Of a DNA stretch of 64,000 nt, positions 27,385-36,736 are shown piece by piece. The notes below the pieces were generated by a model, which was given only the letters and a program-made list of their open reading frames with translations, made no database searches and had not been told where the DNA came from. Source of the stretch: Lachnospiraceae bacterium (lineage in GTDB: Bacteria > Bacillota_A > Clostridia > Lachnospirales > Lachnospiraceae); NCBI GenBank assembly GCA_024683935.1, contig JAIKXV010000133.1, positions 5,241-69,240 of the forward strand, in the 5' to 3' direction. The position numbers and the translations under genes were made by a program. How positions within the stretch are numbered: position 1 is the stretch's first letter; each line of letters opens with the position of its first letter.

Positions 27385-29233
27385 ATGTTTGGAAAGCAAT
27401 TTGAGCTCAATGAACAGACGATCCCCGTGATCGAGGAGATCGGAAAGCACATGCCCGGCGGCTTTTTTATTTATGAGGCGTCGGGGGATGAGAAGCTGCT
27501 GTACGCCAATCAGGCGGTGATAAACCTCTTCGGCTGTGATGATCTGGAGGATTTTAAGAAGCTTACCGGGTACACATTCCGCGGTATGCTCCATCCCGAT
27601 GACTATGCCGAGGTTTCCGGCTCGATAAATTAACAGATCAAATCCAGTGATGACAATCTGGACTATGTGGAGTACAGGATAATCCGGAAGGACGGAAGTG
27701 TCTGCTGGGTGGATGATTACGGACACTATACGGAGACCCAGGCCTACGGCGGGGTTTATTATGTTTTTATTTCGGATATAACGAAAAAGCGCGAGCATCA
27801 GGAACTGAGCAATGCCCTGAAGGCGGCGGAGGAGGCCAATAAGGCAAAGACCGTCTTTCTTTCCAATATGAGTCATGAGATCAGAACTCCCATGAATGCC
27901 ATAATCGGTATGTGCAGTCTGGCTCTCAGAAAGGAAAATCTGGATCCGGAGACGCGGGAATACCTGGAAAAGATCGGTGCCAGCGCGCGCCATCTCCTCG
28001 GACTTATCAATGATATCCTGGATATGAGCCGCATTGAATCGGGGTGGCTGCTTCTCCGGCAGGAGGATTTTTCTTTCAGGAATATGCTGGAGGAGATCAA
28101 TACCATGGTCATGACCCAGTGCAGCGACCGTGGGTTGAAATATGAATGCAGGGTAACGGGAGGCGTTTCAGACTATTATTCCCAGGATCTTCGATACCTT
28201 TACCCAGGAGGACGGCGGCCGCAGCAGCAAATATGGCAGCACCGGGCTCGGAATGGCTATCAGCAAAAATATCGTGGAGCTAATGAGCGGCACGATCTCT
28301 GTTACATCCGAGAAGGGGGTGGGATCTGAATTCACCGTTGTACTTACCCTGGAAAACAGCGATCATGCAGGAGTGTCTGACAGCAGCATAAATCCCTCGG
28401 ACATGAGGGTTCTGGTGGTTGATGACGAGGAGATCGCGGCAGAGCACGCGAGAATGGTGCTGGATGAGGCCGGGATAAAGGCTGATATGTGCCTGTCCGG
28501 AGAAGAAGCACTGCAGATGATCCAGGTGCAGCATACCAAACTGGAACCGTACAATCTGGTGCTTCTTGACTGGAAGATGCCGGAAATGGACGGGCTGGAA
28601 CTGGCTGCGGAGATCCGTAAGCTGTACAGCAGCGAGACCACTATCATTATCCTGACATCCTTTAACTGGGACGAGATCATGGATGAAGCTCTGCATATAG
28701 GGGTGGACAGCTTCCTGGCAAAGCCTCTCTTTGCTTCCAATGTGATAAGCGAATTTGAGCGGATCGCGAGGAAGAACAATATGTCCCTCTTCCGTGAAAA
28801 ACAGCGTGCCGAATTAAAGGGCAGGAGGATCCTTCTGGCTGAGGATATAGAGATCAACGCGGAGATCATGAAGAAGCTCCTGGAATCCAGGGGAGCGCTT
28901 ATCGATCATGCCGTGAACGGAAGAGTTGTCGTAGATATGTTTAAGGAGCAGGATCCGGGATACTATGATGCGATCCTGATGGATGTCCGGATGCCGGAAA
29001 TGGATGGACTGGAGGCCACAGATACGATCCGCGCCCTTGACAGATCCGATGCGGGAATCATTCCTGTCATTGCGATGACCGCCAATGCATTTGATGAGGA
29101 TGTGCAGTTCTCCATGCAGGTCGGCATGAATGCGCATCTTTCAAAGCCTGTGGAACCGGAGCGGCTGTTCCGTACTCTGGAGGAACAAATTTTTGAGGCG
29201 GAAGAAAAAAGGAATTCGGGGGCCGGAAGATGA
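27385..29233 (+). pseudogene. Decayed PAS hybrid histidine kinase with two receiver domains
   Basis: Three open segments read as one former gene. The PAS domain (YANQAVINLFGCDD) is interrupted by TAA at 27631, where a one-base GAA to TAA change fits; the same frame resumes with [21 protein letters not shown]. The H-box [19 protein letters not shown] is intact. Around 28175-28190 the frame shifts and most of the ATPase domain is missing, jumping from KYECRVTGG to [15 protein letters not shown]. The G2 box [10 protein letters not shown] and two receiver domains (LLDWKMPEMDG, LMDVRMPEMDG) remain open to 29233. It cannot give a working kinase, though the receiver part could be made as a separate protein from 28253. 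Confidence 0.88.
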
Positions 29234-31430
29234 ATTCATTGTCTGAGGAAAGGAAACCCGGAGGCATATCTATTCTGGCTCCCTGGGCCTTTGTGGGCTT
29301 TGATGTGCTGTCCTTTGGCACCACCTCCTTTAAATTCAAGGTTGAAAAGTCAAAGTGGATCATGCTTTCCGCCATAGTGATCGCAGGTATTTCCTATGCT
29401 GCGATGGCGGTTGCCGCCGTATCGGTCGTCCCTGACGGATATGCTACTCTTGCGGAATATATTTCCGACCTGGATAACTTAAGCGGGATCGATGCCGTCC
29501 CTACATTTTTCGCAGCCAGATCATTAATGGGAGAAGCGGGGCTGTTCCTTATAGGGATCACCGCCCTTGCAGGCATACTGACAGGTATCATCGGAGGATA
29601 CCGCGCAGCCACAAGGGTGCTGTCGGTAATGTCCGAGGACAGGATACTGTCAGAAAAGTTCTCCAAACTGTACTACAGTATTCTGTTTATCATGGGGGGT
29701 TCGATCATACTTGCTCTTTTCGGCAGGAATACTCTCAGCTGGTTTGTGGATCTGACTTCCTTTGGCGCCATCGTTGGATTCGGTTATACTTCTGCATCTG
29801 CGTATAAGCTTGCAAAGATGGAGGGGAAGAGTGCGATAAAGATCACAGGATTTGCTGGAACGATCCTTTCCGTGATATTCATAATTGTGCAGCTGGTTCC
29901 GCGCCTCACGCCATGGAATCCATGTGTGCCGAAGCGTTCCTGCTGCTGTCCCTGTGGTGCCTGCTGGGATTCGTTTTCTACTGGCAGACCATTAACAGGG
30001 GAGTCCTGACCCAGTACAGCAGCATGTCGGTCTCCGGGGTGGTGCTGTTTACGATGCTGCTCTATTCGGTTCTGATGTGGTTTGCAAAGCTTATGGCGTT
30101 GGAAAAGGATGCGGCGTCAATACACAAGGTGCTTATCCGCGGCGGTCTGGTCTCAATGCTTATAATCTTTACGGGGCTTGTGGTCATGCTCTATGTGCAG
30201 AATCTGGTGCTCATAAAGCATGAAGCATCCGAACGCGAAAAGATCCGCGCCGTGGAGAGTAATCTCGCAAAGAGCCGTTTTCTTTTCAATATGTCCCATG
30301 ATATCAGAACTCCGATGAACGCCATTATGGGATATACGGAACTTGCGCTGAAGGAGACGTCGCCGGAAACCGTACATGAGTATCTGACAAAGATCGATGA
30401 ATCCAATCATCATATGCTGTCACTGATTAATGATATTCTGGAAATGAGCCGTATTGAGAGCGGAACGCTGGAACTGGAGTATACACCGGAGGATCTTAAC
30501 CGGATCTTCAAAGAAGTCGGGAACATCTTTGAGCAGCAGATGACGGGGAAGCAGATCGATTTTCAGGTACATATTCCGAATGTGCAGGATCCCTATGTCT
30601 GGTGTGATGTGAAGAATCTGAAACGGGTTCTCGTGAATCTTATCAGCAATGCATATAAATTTACGGATGAGGGCGGAAAGGTTTCCGTATCCCTGTGGGA
30701 AAACGGTTATGCAGAGTATGGATACGCCTCATACGAGATCCGGGTAAAGGATAACGGTATCGGTATATCAAAGGAATTTGTGGAGATAATGTTCCATCCC
30801 TTTGAGAGGGAGCGTACGTCTACTGACAGCGGTGTGGAGGGGACAGGACTCGGTCTTTCCATTACGAAGAGCATCGTGGATCTGATGGGCGGCACCATTG
30901 ATGTGCTCACTTCGTTGGGAAGCGGTACGGAAATGATCATCCGTCTGAAATTAAAGGTCGCCGATCCTTCCGAGCTTCCGGTGAAAGAAACGGATAAACC
31001 GGGAGATGCAGCTTCCGAAGCCGACTTTTTGAATAAGAGGATCCTGCTGGTAGAAGATATTGATGTTAATATGGAGATCGCGAAAAAGATCCTGACGCGG
31101 TACGGCTTTATGGTTGAGACTGCGGAAAACGGACAGACCGCATATGATATGGTGGCGGCTTCGGAGCCCGGATACTATGACGCGATACTTATGGATATTC
31201 AGATGCCGGTAATGGACGGCTATACGGCGACCGGGAAAATAAGAGAGCTTTCCGATCCCGCCCTTGCATCCATACCGATCATAGCAATGACTGCAAATGC
31301 CTTTAAGGAAGATGCGGAAAAGGCCATTGAATCGGGAATGCAGGCGCATATAGCAAAGCCCATAGATATTGATCTTCTGATCGGCACCCTGACAGAGATC
31401 ATGGAGGATAAGGATAAGCCCCCGGGCTGA
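29230..31430 (+). pseudogene. Decayed amino-acid permease-histidine kinase-receiver fusion
   Basis: The first segment (29230-about 29905) starts in the middle of an APC-family permease at ISILAPWAFVGFDVLSFGT, equivalent to its sixth helix, so about 200 N-terminal residues are missing. At about 29905 the frame changes: VQLVPRLT continues in the next frame as MESMCAEAFLLLSLWC, consistent with loss of one base. After the last helices the kinase follows with H-box [20 protein letters not shown]-box LVNLISNAYKF, G boxes DNGIGIS and GTGLGLSI, and one receiver (LMDIQMPVMDG). The kinase-receiver part is intact as an open frame from 29913, so a truncated membrane kinase might still be made. It may once have coupled amino-acid transport or sensing to signalling. 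Confidence 0.85.
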
Positions 31431-31476
31431 TGGCCGGAACTGAAGAATAACGGATTATAATATCGGAAAATGGATG

Positions 31477-31496
31477 CCCGGTGCTTGACACCCGGG
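31477..31496 (+). other. Bulged stem-loop before the heptose genes
   Basis: CCCGGTG and CACCCGGG pair with one bulged C around a CTTGA loop, 24 bp before the hddA ATG. No T-run follows, so it is not a standard terminator. TTGACA at 31485-31490 lies in the stem but lacks a good -10 partner. The function is unclear. Confidence 0.35.
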
Positions 31497-31519
31497 ATAA
31501 AAAGAAAGAGAATTAGGGC

Positions 31520-32503
31520 ATGATAATCACAAAGACACCTTTCCGGGTGAGTTTCTGCGGCGGTGGAAGTGATATCCCGGATTTTTACAGGAAACATGGC
31601 GGCTGTGTGCTCAGCACATCTGTTAACCGCTATATGTATATCTCAATACATCCGAATTTTGATGAGACAAAAACTCTTTTAAAGTATTCCAGAACAGAGG
31701 AGGTTGAGGATCTGAAAAAAATTGATCACTCTATTCTCCGCTGTGTATTAAATGATTTTGGAATAAGCGGCGTGGCAATAACCAGTACAGCCGATGTGCC
31801 AAGTGGAACCGGACTCGGTTCGTCCAGCGCGTTTACGGTAGGACTGCTTCATTCCCTGTATTGCTATCAGGGAAAGTATATGTCAAAGGAAAAGATCGCA
31901 GCAGAGGCATGCAGGGTAGAGATTGAAAAGCTGGGTAATCCCATCGGCAAACAGGATCAATATGCTGCGGCTTGTGGAGGGTTGAATTTAATTTCATTCC
32001 ATGAGGATGATACAGTATCTGTGGAGCCTGTGATCATGCGGTCTGAGGCGTTAAAAGAACTGCAGAATAATGTTGTAATGTATTATACCGGAATAACCCA
32101 TGACGCTAATGTGATCCTGAAGGAACAGAAAAGCAGGATGGGGGAAAGCGACAAGGTTCAAAACCTGAAAAAAATGTGTGAGCTTACACATGAAATGAAG
32201 AGGGAGTTGGAGAATGAGAACCTTACTGCATTCGGAGAGATCCTGGATGAAGGATGGCGGAGAAAAAAAGAGCTTTCAAGCGGGATAAGCAGTTCGTTTC
32301 TTGATGAAGTCTATGATACTGCAATGAAAAACGGAGCGCTGGGAGGAAAACTCCTCGGTGCAGGAGGAGGCGGATTCTTCCTTTTTTACTGCGAGAAGTT
32401 CAAACAGGAAAGACTGGAAAAAGCCCTAAAATTAAGGCGCTTTCCAGTATTTTTTGAGCATGACGGCACCTCTGTCGTCTATATAGGTGATAAATACTGG
32501 TGA
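31520..32503 (+). CDS. hddA: D-glycero-D-manno-heptose 7-phosphate kinase, HddA type
   Basis: 327-residue GHMP kinase that makes heptose-1,7-bisphosphate from heptose-7-phosphate with ATP. TPFRVSFCGGGSDIPDF opens the fold, the ATP loop is VPSGTGLGSSSAFTVGLL near residue 97, NPIGKQDQYAAACGG follows, and GGKLLGAGGGGFFLF is motif 3. The neighbours (GmhA-like, then the HddC-GmhB fusion) fix the heptose reading over fucose or other GHMP substrates. The base composition seems more AT-rich than that of gmd or capD, hinting at separate ancestry. Confidence 0.88.
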   Translation: MIITKTPFRVSFCGGGSDIPDFYRKHGGCVLSTSVNRYMYISIHPNFDETKTLLKYSRTEEVEDLKKIDHSILRCVLNDFGISGVAITSTADVPSGTGLGSSSAFTVGLLHSLYCYQGKYMSKEKIAAEACRVEIEKLGNPIGKQDQYAAACGGLNLISFHEDDTVSVEPVIMRSEALKELQNNVVMYYTGITHDANVILKEQKSRMGESDKVQNLKKMCELTHEMKRELENENLTAFGEILDEGWRRKKELSSGISSSFLDEVYDTAMKNGALGGKLLGAGGGGFFLFYCEKFKQERLEKALKLRRFPVFFEHDGTSVVYIGDKYW

Positions 32504-32515
32504 TAGGAGACTTTA

Positions 32516-33112
32516 ATGAATAAAGAAACTGATTACAGCGCTGATATACGGACTTATCTGGAGCAGGAACGGGAAGTTTTGTCGGCTTTGGATGTTGATA
32601 AAATAAGTGAAGTAATGAACGTCCTGGAAAGTACAAGACTAAACGGAACCCGTGTTTTTATCTGCGGGAACGGGGGCAGTGCTGCAAATGCATCACATTT
32701 TACATGTGATTTTAATAAGGGTATCAGTTATTCCCAGAAGGTAAAATATAACTTTGAGTGTCTGAATGACAATATACCCATTATGATGGCGATAGCTAAC
32801 GATATAAGCTATGATGATATCTTCCTGGAGCCCCTGAAAAACAAGATGAAGAAGGAAGATGTGCTCTTTGTGATCTCCGGCAGCGGAAATTCAAAAAATA
32901 TCATCAAGGCCATAGAGTATGCAAAAAGCATAGGGGCTAAGACCATTGGCCTGGCTGGATATGACGGAGGTGCCGTCAAAAAAATGGTGGACTACTGCAT
33001 CCATGTAAATATTGATAACATGCAGATTACGGAGGATGTACACCAGATAATAAATCATGTGATGATGTTTGTATTATCCGGAATGAAAGGTATATGCGGT
33101 AAAGAGAAATGA
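32516..33112 (+). CDS. gmhA: Sedoheptulose-7-phosphate isomerase, GmhA-like
   Basis: 198-residue single SIS-domain protein that turns sedoheptulose-7-phosphate into D-glycero-D-manno-heptose-7-phosphate, first step of the heptose route. VFICGNGGSAANASHFTCDF carries the sugar-phosphate-binding serines, SGSGNSKNIIKAIEYAK is the second phosphate loop, and EDVHQIINHVM near the C-terminus supplies active-site residues. It follows hddA by 12 bp and overlaps the next gene by 4 bp. Confidence 0.9.
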   Translation: MNKETDYSADIRTYLEQEREVLSALDVDKISEVMNVLESTRLNGTRVFICGNGGSAANASHFTCDFNKGISYSQKVKYNFECLNDNIPIMMAIANDISYDDIFLEPLKNKMKKEDVLFVISGSGNSKNIIKAIEYAKSIGAKTIGLAGYDGGAVKKMVDYCIHVNIDNMQITEDVHQIINHVMMFVLSGMKGICGKEK

Positions 33113-34065
33113 AGTGTTTTATTACTGGTGGGGCTGGTTTCATAGGATCCAACGTGGCTGACCGGCTCCTTTTTGATGGCCATGAAGTCAGGGTTTATGA
33201 CAATCTTACAACCGGAAACAGGCGGTTCTTATCCACTGCAGAAAAGAATAAAAACTTTTCCTTTGTGCAGGGGGATCTTCTTGATAAAGATCTGTTGAAA
33301 AGCTCAATGGAGGGAATGGATATAGTATTCCATTTTGCAGCAAATGCGGATATCCGGCATGGTCTTGAGCATCCATATAAGGATCTGGAACAGAATACCC
33401 TTGCTACTTTTAATGTGCTGGAGGCCATGAGGTCCCTTGAAATCAAAAGAATAGTATTCTCGTCCACCGGTGCGGTGTACGGCGAAGCAGAGGTGATACC
33501 GACTCCTGAAAATGCACCCTTTCCTATTCAGACCAGCTTGTACGGGGCGTCAAAAGTGGCCTGCGAAGGGATGATAGCATCGTATGCTGAGGGGTACGGT
33601 TTTATGGCACATATTTTCCGGTTTGTATCAATACTGGGAGACAGATATACCCACGGACATGTTTTTGATTTCTGCAAGAAGCTGAGAAAGGATCCTTCAA
33701 CCCTGCCGGTTCTGGGTGACGGAACCCAGAAGAAATCCTATCTCTGCATAGATGACTGCGTAAACGCCATACTCTGCGCCCTGGATAAGGTAGATGATAA
33801 AATCAATATCTTTAATCTCGGAGTGGATAACTATTGTCAGGTAAGTGACTCGGCCAAATGGGTAAGTGATGAGATGGGGCTTGAACCGGAGATCGTCTAT
33901 TCCGGCGGGCGCCAGGGGTGGGTCGGTGACAATCCCTTTACCTATCTCGCTACGGAAAAGATAAGAAGCCTTGGCTGGAAATCTCAGTATTCCATTGAAG
34001 AGAGTGTGAGGAAGACTGTACGCTGGCTGATGGATAATGAGTGGGTATTTGATGTAAGAGAGTAA
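33109..34065 (+). CDS. NAD-dependent sugar-nucleotide epimerase/dehydratase
   Basis: 318-residue extended SDR. TGGAGFIGSNVADRLL at the N-terminus, HFAANADIRHGLEHP, SSTGAVYGEAEVIPTPE and the catalytic YGASKVACE near residue 145. The overall pattern is that of UDP-glucose 4-epimerase-like enzymes. It is coupled by ATGA to gmhA and sits between heptose genes, so its substrate may be a GDP-heptose or a later derivative; a UDP-hexose substrate is the alternative. Confidence 0.82.
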   Translation: MKCFITGGAGFIGSNVADRLLFDGHEVRVYDNLTTGNRRFLSTAEKNKNFSFVQGDLLDKDLLKSSMEGMDIVFHFAANADIRHGLEHPYKDLEQNTLATFNVLEAMRSLEIKRIVFSSTGAVYGEAEVIPTPENAPFPIQTSLYGASKVACEGMIASYAEGYGFMAHIFRFVSILGDRYTHGHVFDFCKKLRKDPSTLPVLGDGTQKKSYLCIDDCVNAILCALDKVDDKINIFNLGVDNYCQVSDSAKWVSDEMGLEPEIVYSGGRQGWVGDNPFTYLATEKIRSLGWKSQYSIEESVRKTVRWLMDNEWVFDVRE

Positions 34066-34083
34066 GAGCAGAGGCGTATTCTT

Positions 34084-35322
34084 ATGAAAACGATAATTAT
34101 GGCAGGGGGTAAGGGGACCCGTATAGCGTCGGTAGCTTCCGACATTCCCAAACCCATGATCCCCGTATCCGGGAAACCGGTTCTGGAGCACCAGCTTAAT
34201 GTGCTTAAAGCCCAGGGAATAAAGGAAGTGACACTGATCACCGGCCACCTCGGGAATGTGATAAGAGAGCATTTCCGAGACGGCAGTTCCTTCGGAATTT
34301 CCATAGATTATGTGGAGGAAAACGAACCTCTGGGGACCGGAGGAGCCCTTTCATTCTTCAGGGACTGTAAGGAGGATATCCTTTTGGTATTCGGGGATAT
34401 TCTTTTTGATATTGATATTTCTTCAATGTATGAAGCATATCTTGGCGATAAAGCAGAGGTGCTGCTCTTTACTCATCCCAATTCCCATCCTTATGACAGT
34501 GTTCTTATAGAAACCGATGATGAGCACAGAGTCAGGAGACTGATAACAAAGGAAGATGTCAGGAGAGATTATGTAAACCGAGTTAATGCCGGCATACATA
34601 TCCTTTCGCCATCCCTGCTTCAGACGCTTCCGGAAAAACCGGTGAAGCTGGATTTTGACAGGGATATCATGCGTGCTGCGATAGAGCGCGGGAAGGTATA
34701 TGCTTATGATTCAACCGAGTATGTACATGATATGGGCACTCCCGACAGGTACGGGCAGGTATGCAGGGATCTTGAAAGCGGTCTCGTGGCCGGCAGAAAC
34801 AGGAAGAAAAAGCAAAAGGCTGTTTTCCTGGACCGGGATGGCACCATCAACAAGGAAATAGGTTTTTTCAGTGATCCGGATAAGATGGAGCTGGTTCCGG
34901 AGGCAGCGGAAGCTATCCGTATGTTTAACAGTTCCGAGTATCTGGTGATAGTTGTCACAAATCAGTCCATTATAGCCCGCGGAGAATGCACCGTGGAGGG
35001 GCTGAAGGCTGTTCACAGGAGAATGTACAGGCTTCTGGGTGAAAAGGGAGCATATGTGGACGGCCTGTATTACTGTCCGCACCACCCGGACAGCGGCTTT
35101 GAAGGCGAAGTAAAGGAACTGAAAATAGAATGCGAATGCCGGAAACCGAAGCCCGGTATGCTTTTACAGGCTGCCCGTGAGCATAATATTGACTTAAACG
35201 CATCCTGGATGATAGGTGACAGCGAAAGGGACATGAAGGCCGGGGAAAACGCCGGCTGCCGCACCATATTCTCTCCCGAAGGCTTAACCAAGGAGATTGC
35301 AGAGCAGATACTGAAAAGCTGA
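34084..35322 (+). CDS. Fusion: heptose-1-phosphate guanylyltransferase and heptose-1,7-bisphosphate phosphatase
   Basis: 412 residues with two domains. Residues 1-about 235 are a sugar nucleotidyltransferase (IIMAGGKGTRIASV, IPKPMIPVSGKPVLE, LGTGGALSF, VFGDILFDID), matching HddC. Residues about 245-412 are a HAD-IIIA phosphatase of GmhB type (FLDRDGTINKE, VVTNQSIIARGE, the Cys-rich zinc loop with YYCPHHPD and CECRKPKPGM, then IGDSERDM). With HddA and GmhA this gives all four steps to GDP-D-glycero-alpha-D-manno-heptose, as known from Gram-positive S-layer glycans. A TTATGTAAAC copy at 34569 is read as Tyr-Val-Asn just before RVNAGIHIL. I give no symbol because two genes are joined. Confidence 0.9.
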   Translation: MKTIIMAGGKGTRIASVASDIPKPMIPVSGKPVLEHQLNVLKAQGIKEVTLITGHLGNVIREHFRDGSSFGISIDYVEENEPLGTGGALSFFRDCKEDILLVFGDILFDIDISSMYEAYLGDKAEVLLFTHPNSHPYDSVLIETDDEHRVRRLITKEDVRRDYVNRVNAGIHILSPSLLQTLPEKPVKLDFDRDIMRAAIERGKVYAYDSTEYVHDMGTPDRYGQVCRDLESGLVAGRNRKKKQKAVFLDRDGTINKEIGFFSDPDKMELVPEAAEAIRMFNSSEYLVIVVTNQSIIARGECTVEGLKAVHRRMYRLLGEKGAYVDGLYYCPHHPDSGFEGEVKELKIECECRKPKPGMLLQAAREHNIDLNASWMIGDSERDMKAGENAGCRTIFSPEGLTKEIAEQILKS

Positions 35323-35337
35323 TGCGTTTATACGCAC

Positions 35338-35366
35338 TTGGAACTACCCCGGCTATGTGATAAAAT
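35338..35366 (+). promoter_or_regulatory. Promoter before the third polymerase
   Basis: TTGGAA (35338-35343), 17-bp spacer, TAAAAT (35361-35366) preceded by TGA (extended -10). The predicted start is within one or two bases of the ATG at 35375, so the mRNA would be nearly leaderless. A TGCGT-TTAT-ACGCA stem-loop (35323-35336) sits directly upstream and may end the heptose transcript, although no T-run follows. Confidence 0.55.
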
Positions 35367-35374
35367 AGAAGATT

Positions 35375-36736
35375 ATGAAGGACAATAAAAGTTCGGGCTT
35401 CAGGGCATGTGACTGGTTTTATCCGGTGGTACTGGCAGCATATGTTCTGGCGCTGTTTTTCCAGGATGTGGTGAGACCCGGCGTGGTTTCTGCGATTATG
35501 CTGATGATAGTTGTTTTCCAGCTATTATTGACAAATGGTCTTCCTCTCCTTCGTGGTTTACATAAATCTAGCACCTCCCCCTTGGACGGTTTACATAATT
35601 CAAAAAACTCCCCCTTAAATGGTTTACATAATTCAAAATCTTCCTTTCTTACAGAAGATATCATTCTCACTCTCTGGCTGTTTTTTAATCTTCTGTCAGG
35701 AATCTGGTGTGTGGGTTTCGGCCTGCCTTTGTCCGTATATCTGGGAGAGGTGTTTACCACGGCGCTTCCAATGTGCTTTTACTATTGCGGAAGGCAGGAG
35801 GCTGCAGGACGGCCTTTTTCCTGTAATTACCTTATTTCGGTGGCGGGTATCGGGCTGATCGGAATAGTGCTTTTTATAACAGGCCCCCAAATTTACATCG
35901 ACTATCTGATGAAGCTGGAGCTGATCTCCAAAGCGGACATTCCTACCATGAGAGTCAGAATGCACTCAGTCATAGGCAGCACCCTTCTTGGCTTTCTCGC
36001 GGCTGTCGGAATTCCCGTTTCTGTCAGAATGGTGCTGGAGAGCTCCGGCAGAAAAGGAAAGATCCTGGCTGCAGCGTCCGGTTTGTTTATGCTTCTTTTA
36101 GCTTTCCTAAGTAATCAGCGTTCTGCCATGGCGGCGGCGATATTTGTGATCGTATTTTTCAATTTCCTTGTGTTTTTTGAATATAAGCTGTTCCCGAAAA
36201 AGTTCTTTGCAGCCGAATGTGCTGCGATAGTTCTTTTTGCAGCGGGACTGTTCCTCGTATTCAGGGGAGCCTTTATGAAGGTGTATTACCGTCTGGTCTC
36301 CCTGCCTGGATCCATCGCCCAGAGGTCAGACCAGTGGGTGGGAGCGGCAAATAACATGAAGAGCATATGGCTCGGAAACGGGTTGGGGGCTAACGGCCAC
36401 AGGGCCATAGGCTTTTCCGACCATGTGATCGCCGACGGCGGAATAGCAAAGCTCTATGTGGAAAGCGGTATCATCGGGACTTCACTCTTTGTATTTCTTA
36501 TGCTCCTGATACTGAAGAAGGGACTTAAGAATTCGAAATTAACAGCTCCGGAAGTGTGCATCATACTGGTAACGCTCCTTATGTCCATAGGATCAAATAT
36601 GATGAGCTTCGCCCTTTCTGTTCCCGTATTCTATTATTATGCGGGAAGGTGTGTGAGCCTTTACAATACTGCCGTTTCGCCTGAAAAAGACAGTGTTCCC
36701 GCAGAAAGGGCAGAGGAAGAAGGTGGCGGGATATGA
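35375..36736 (+). CDS. wzy: Wzy-like polysaccharide polymerase
   Basis: 453 residues with about eleven helices, O-antigen polymerase/ligase type. SNQRSAMAAAIFVIVF and the loop AQRSDQWVGAANNMKSIWLGNG, with GDHxxA-like FSDHVIADGGIAKLYVESGIIG, mark the Wzy_C region. After the second helix an insert of about 33 residues (roughly 60-92) consists of three 11-residue units of the form GLHNSKxSPLx, coded by a 33-bp tandem repeat with the dispersed motif in reverse orientation. It overlaps the next gene by 4 bp. Confidence 0.85.
   Translation: MKDNKSSGFRACDWFYPVVLAAYVLALFFQDVVRPGVVSAIMLMIVVFQLLLTNGLPLLRGLHKSSTSPLDGLHNSKNSPLNGLHNSKSSFLTEDIILTLWLFFNLLSGIWCVGFGLPLSVYLGEVFTTALPMCFYYCGRQEAAGRPFSCNYLISVAGIGLIGIVLFITGPQIYIDYLMKLELISKADIPTMRVRMHSVIGSTLLGFLAAVGIPVSVRMVLESSGRKGKILAAASGLFMLLLAFLSNQRSAMAAAIFVIVFFNFLVFFEYKLFPKKFFAAECAAIVLFAAGLFLVFRGAFMKVYYRLVSLPGSIAQRSDQWVGAANNMKSIWLGNGLGANGHRAIGFSDHVIADGGIAKLYVESGIIGTSLFVFLMLLILKKGLKNSKLTAPEVCIILVTLLMSIGSNMMSFALSVPVFYYYAGRCVSLYNTAVSPEKDSVPAERAEEEGGGI
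35555..35653 (+). repeat. Three 33-bp tandem repeats, each starting GGTTTACATAA
   Basis: Units begin at 35555, 35588 and 35621. The first two end in a C-rich CTCCCCCTT segment; the third ends TCTTCCTTTC. They code 11-residue repeats in a loop of the polymerase. Unlike other clusters, whole units are alike here, which indicates local duplication. Confidence 0.85.

Noticed and set aside
31456..31490. Promoter from TATAAT (31456) or TTGACA (31485) before hddA
   Set aside because: Neither element has a partner at acceptable spacing; the TTGACA lies inside a stem-loop.
35555..35653. CRISPR-like array
   Set aside because: Regularly spaced repeats, but they lie in frame inside a polymerase gene, the spacers resemble each other, and no cas gene is present.
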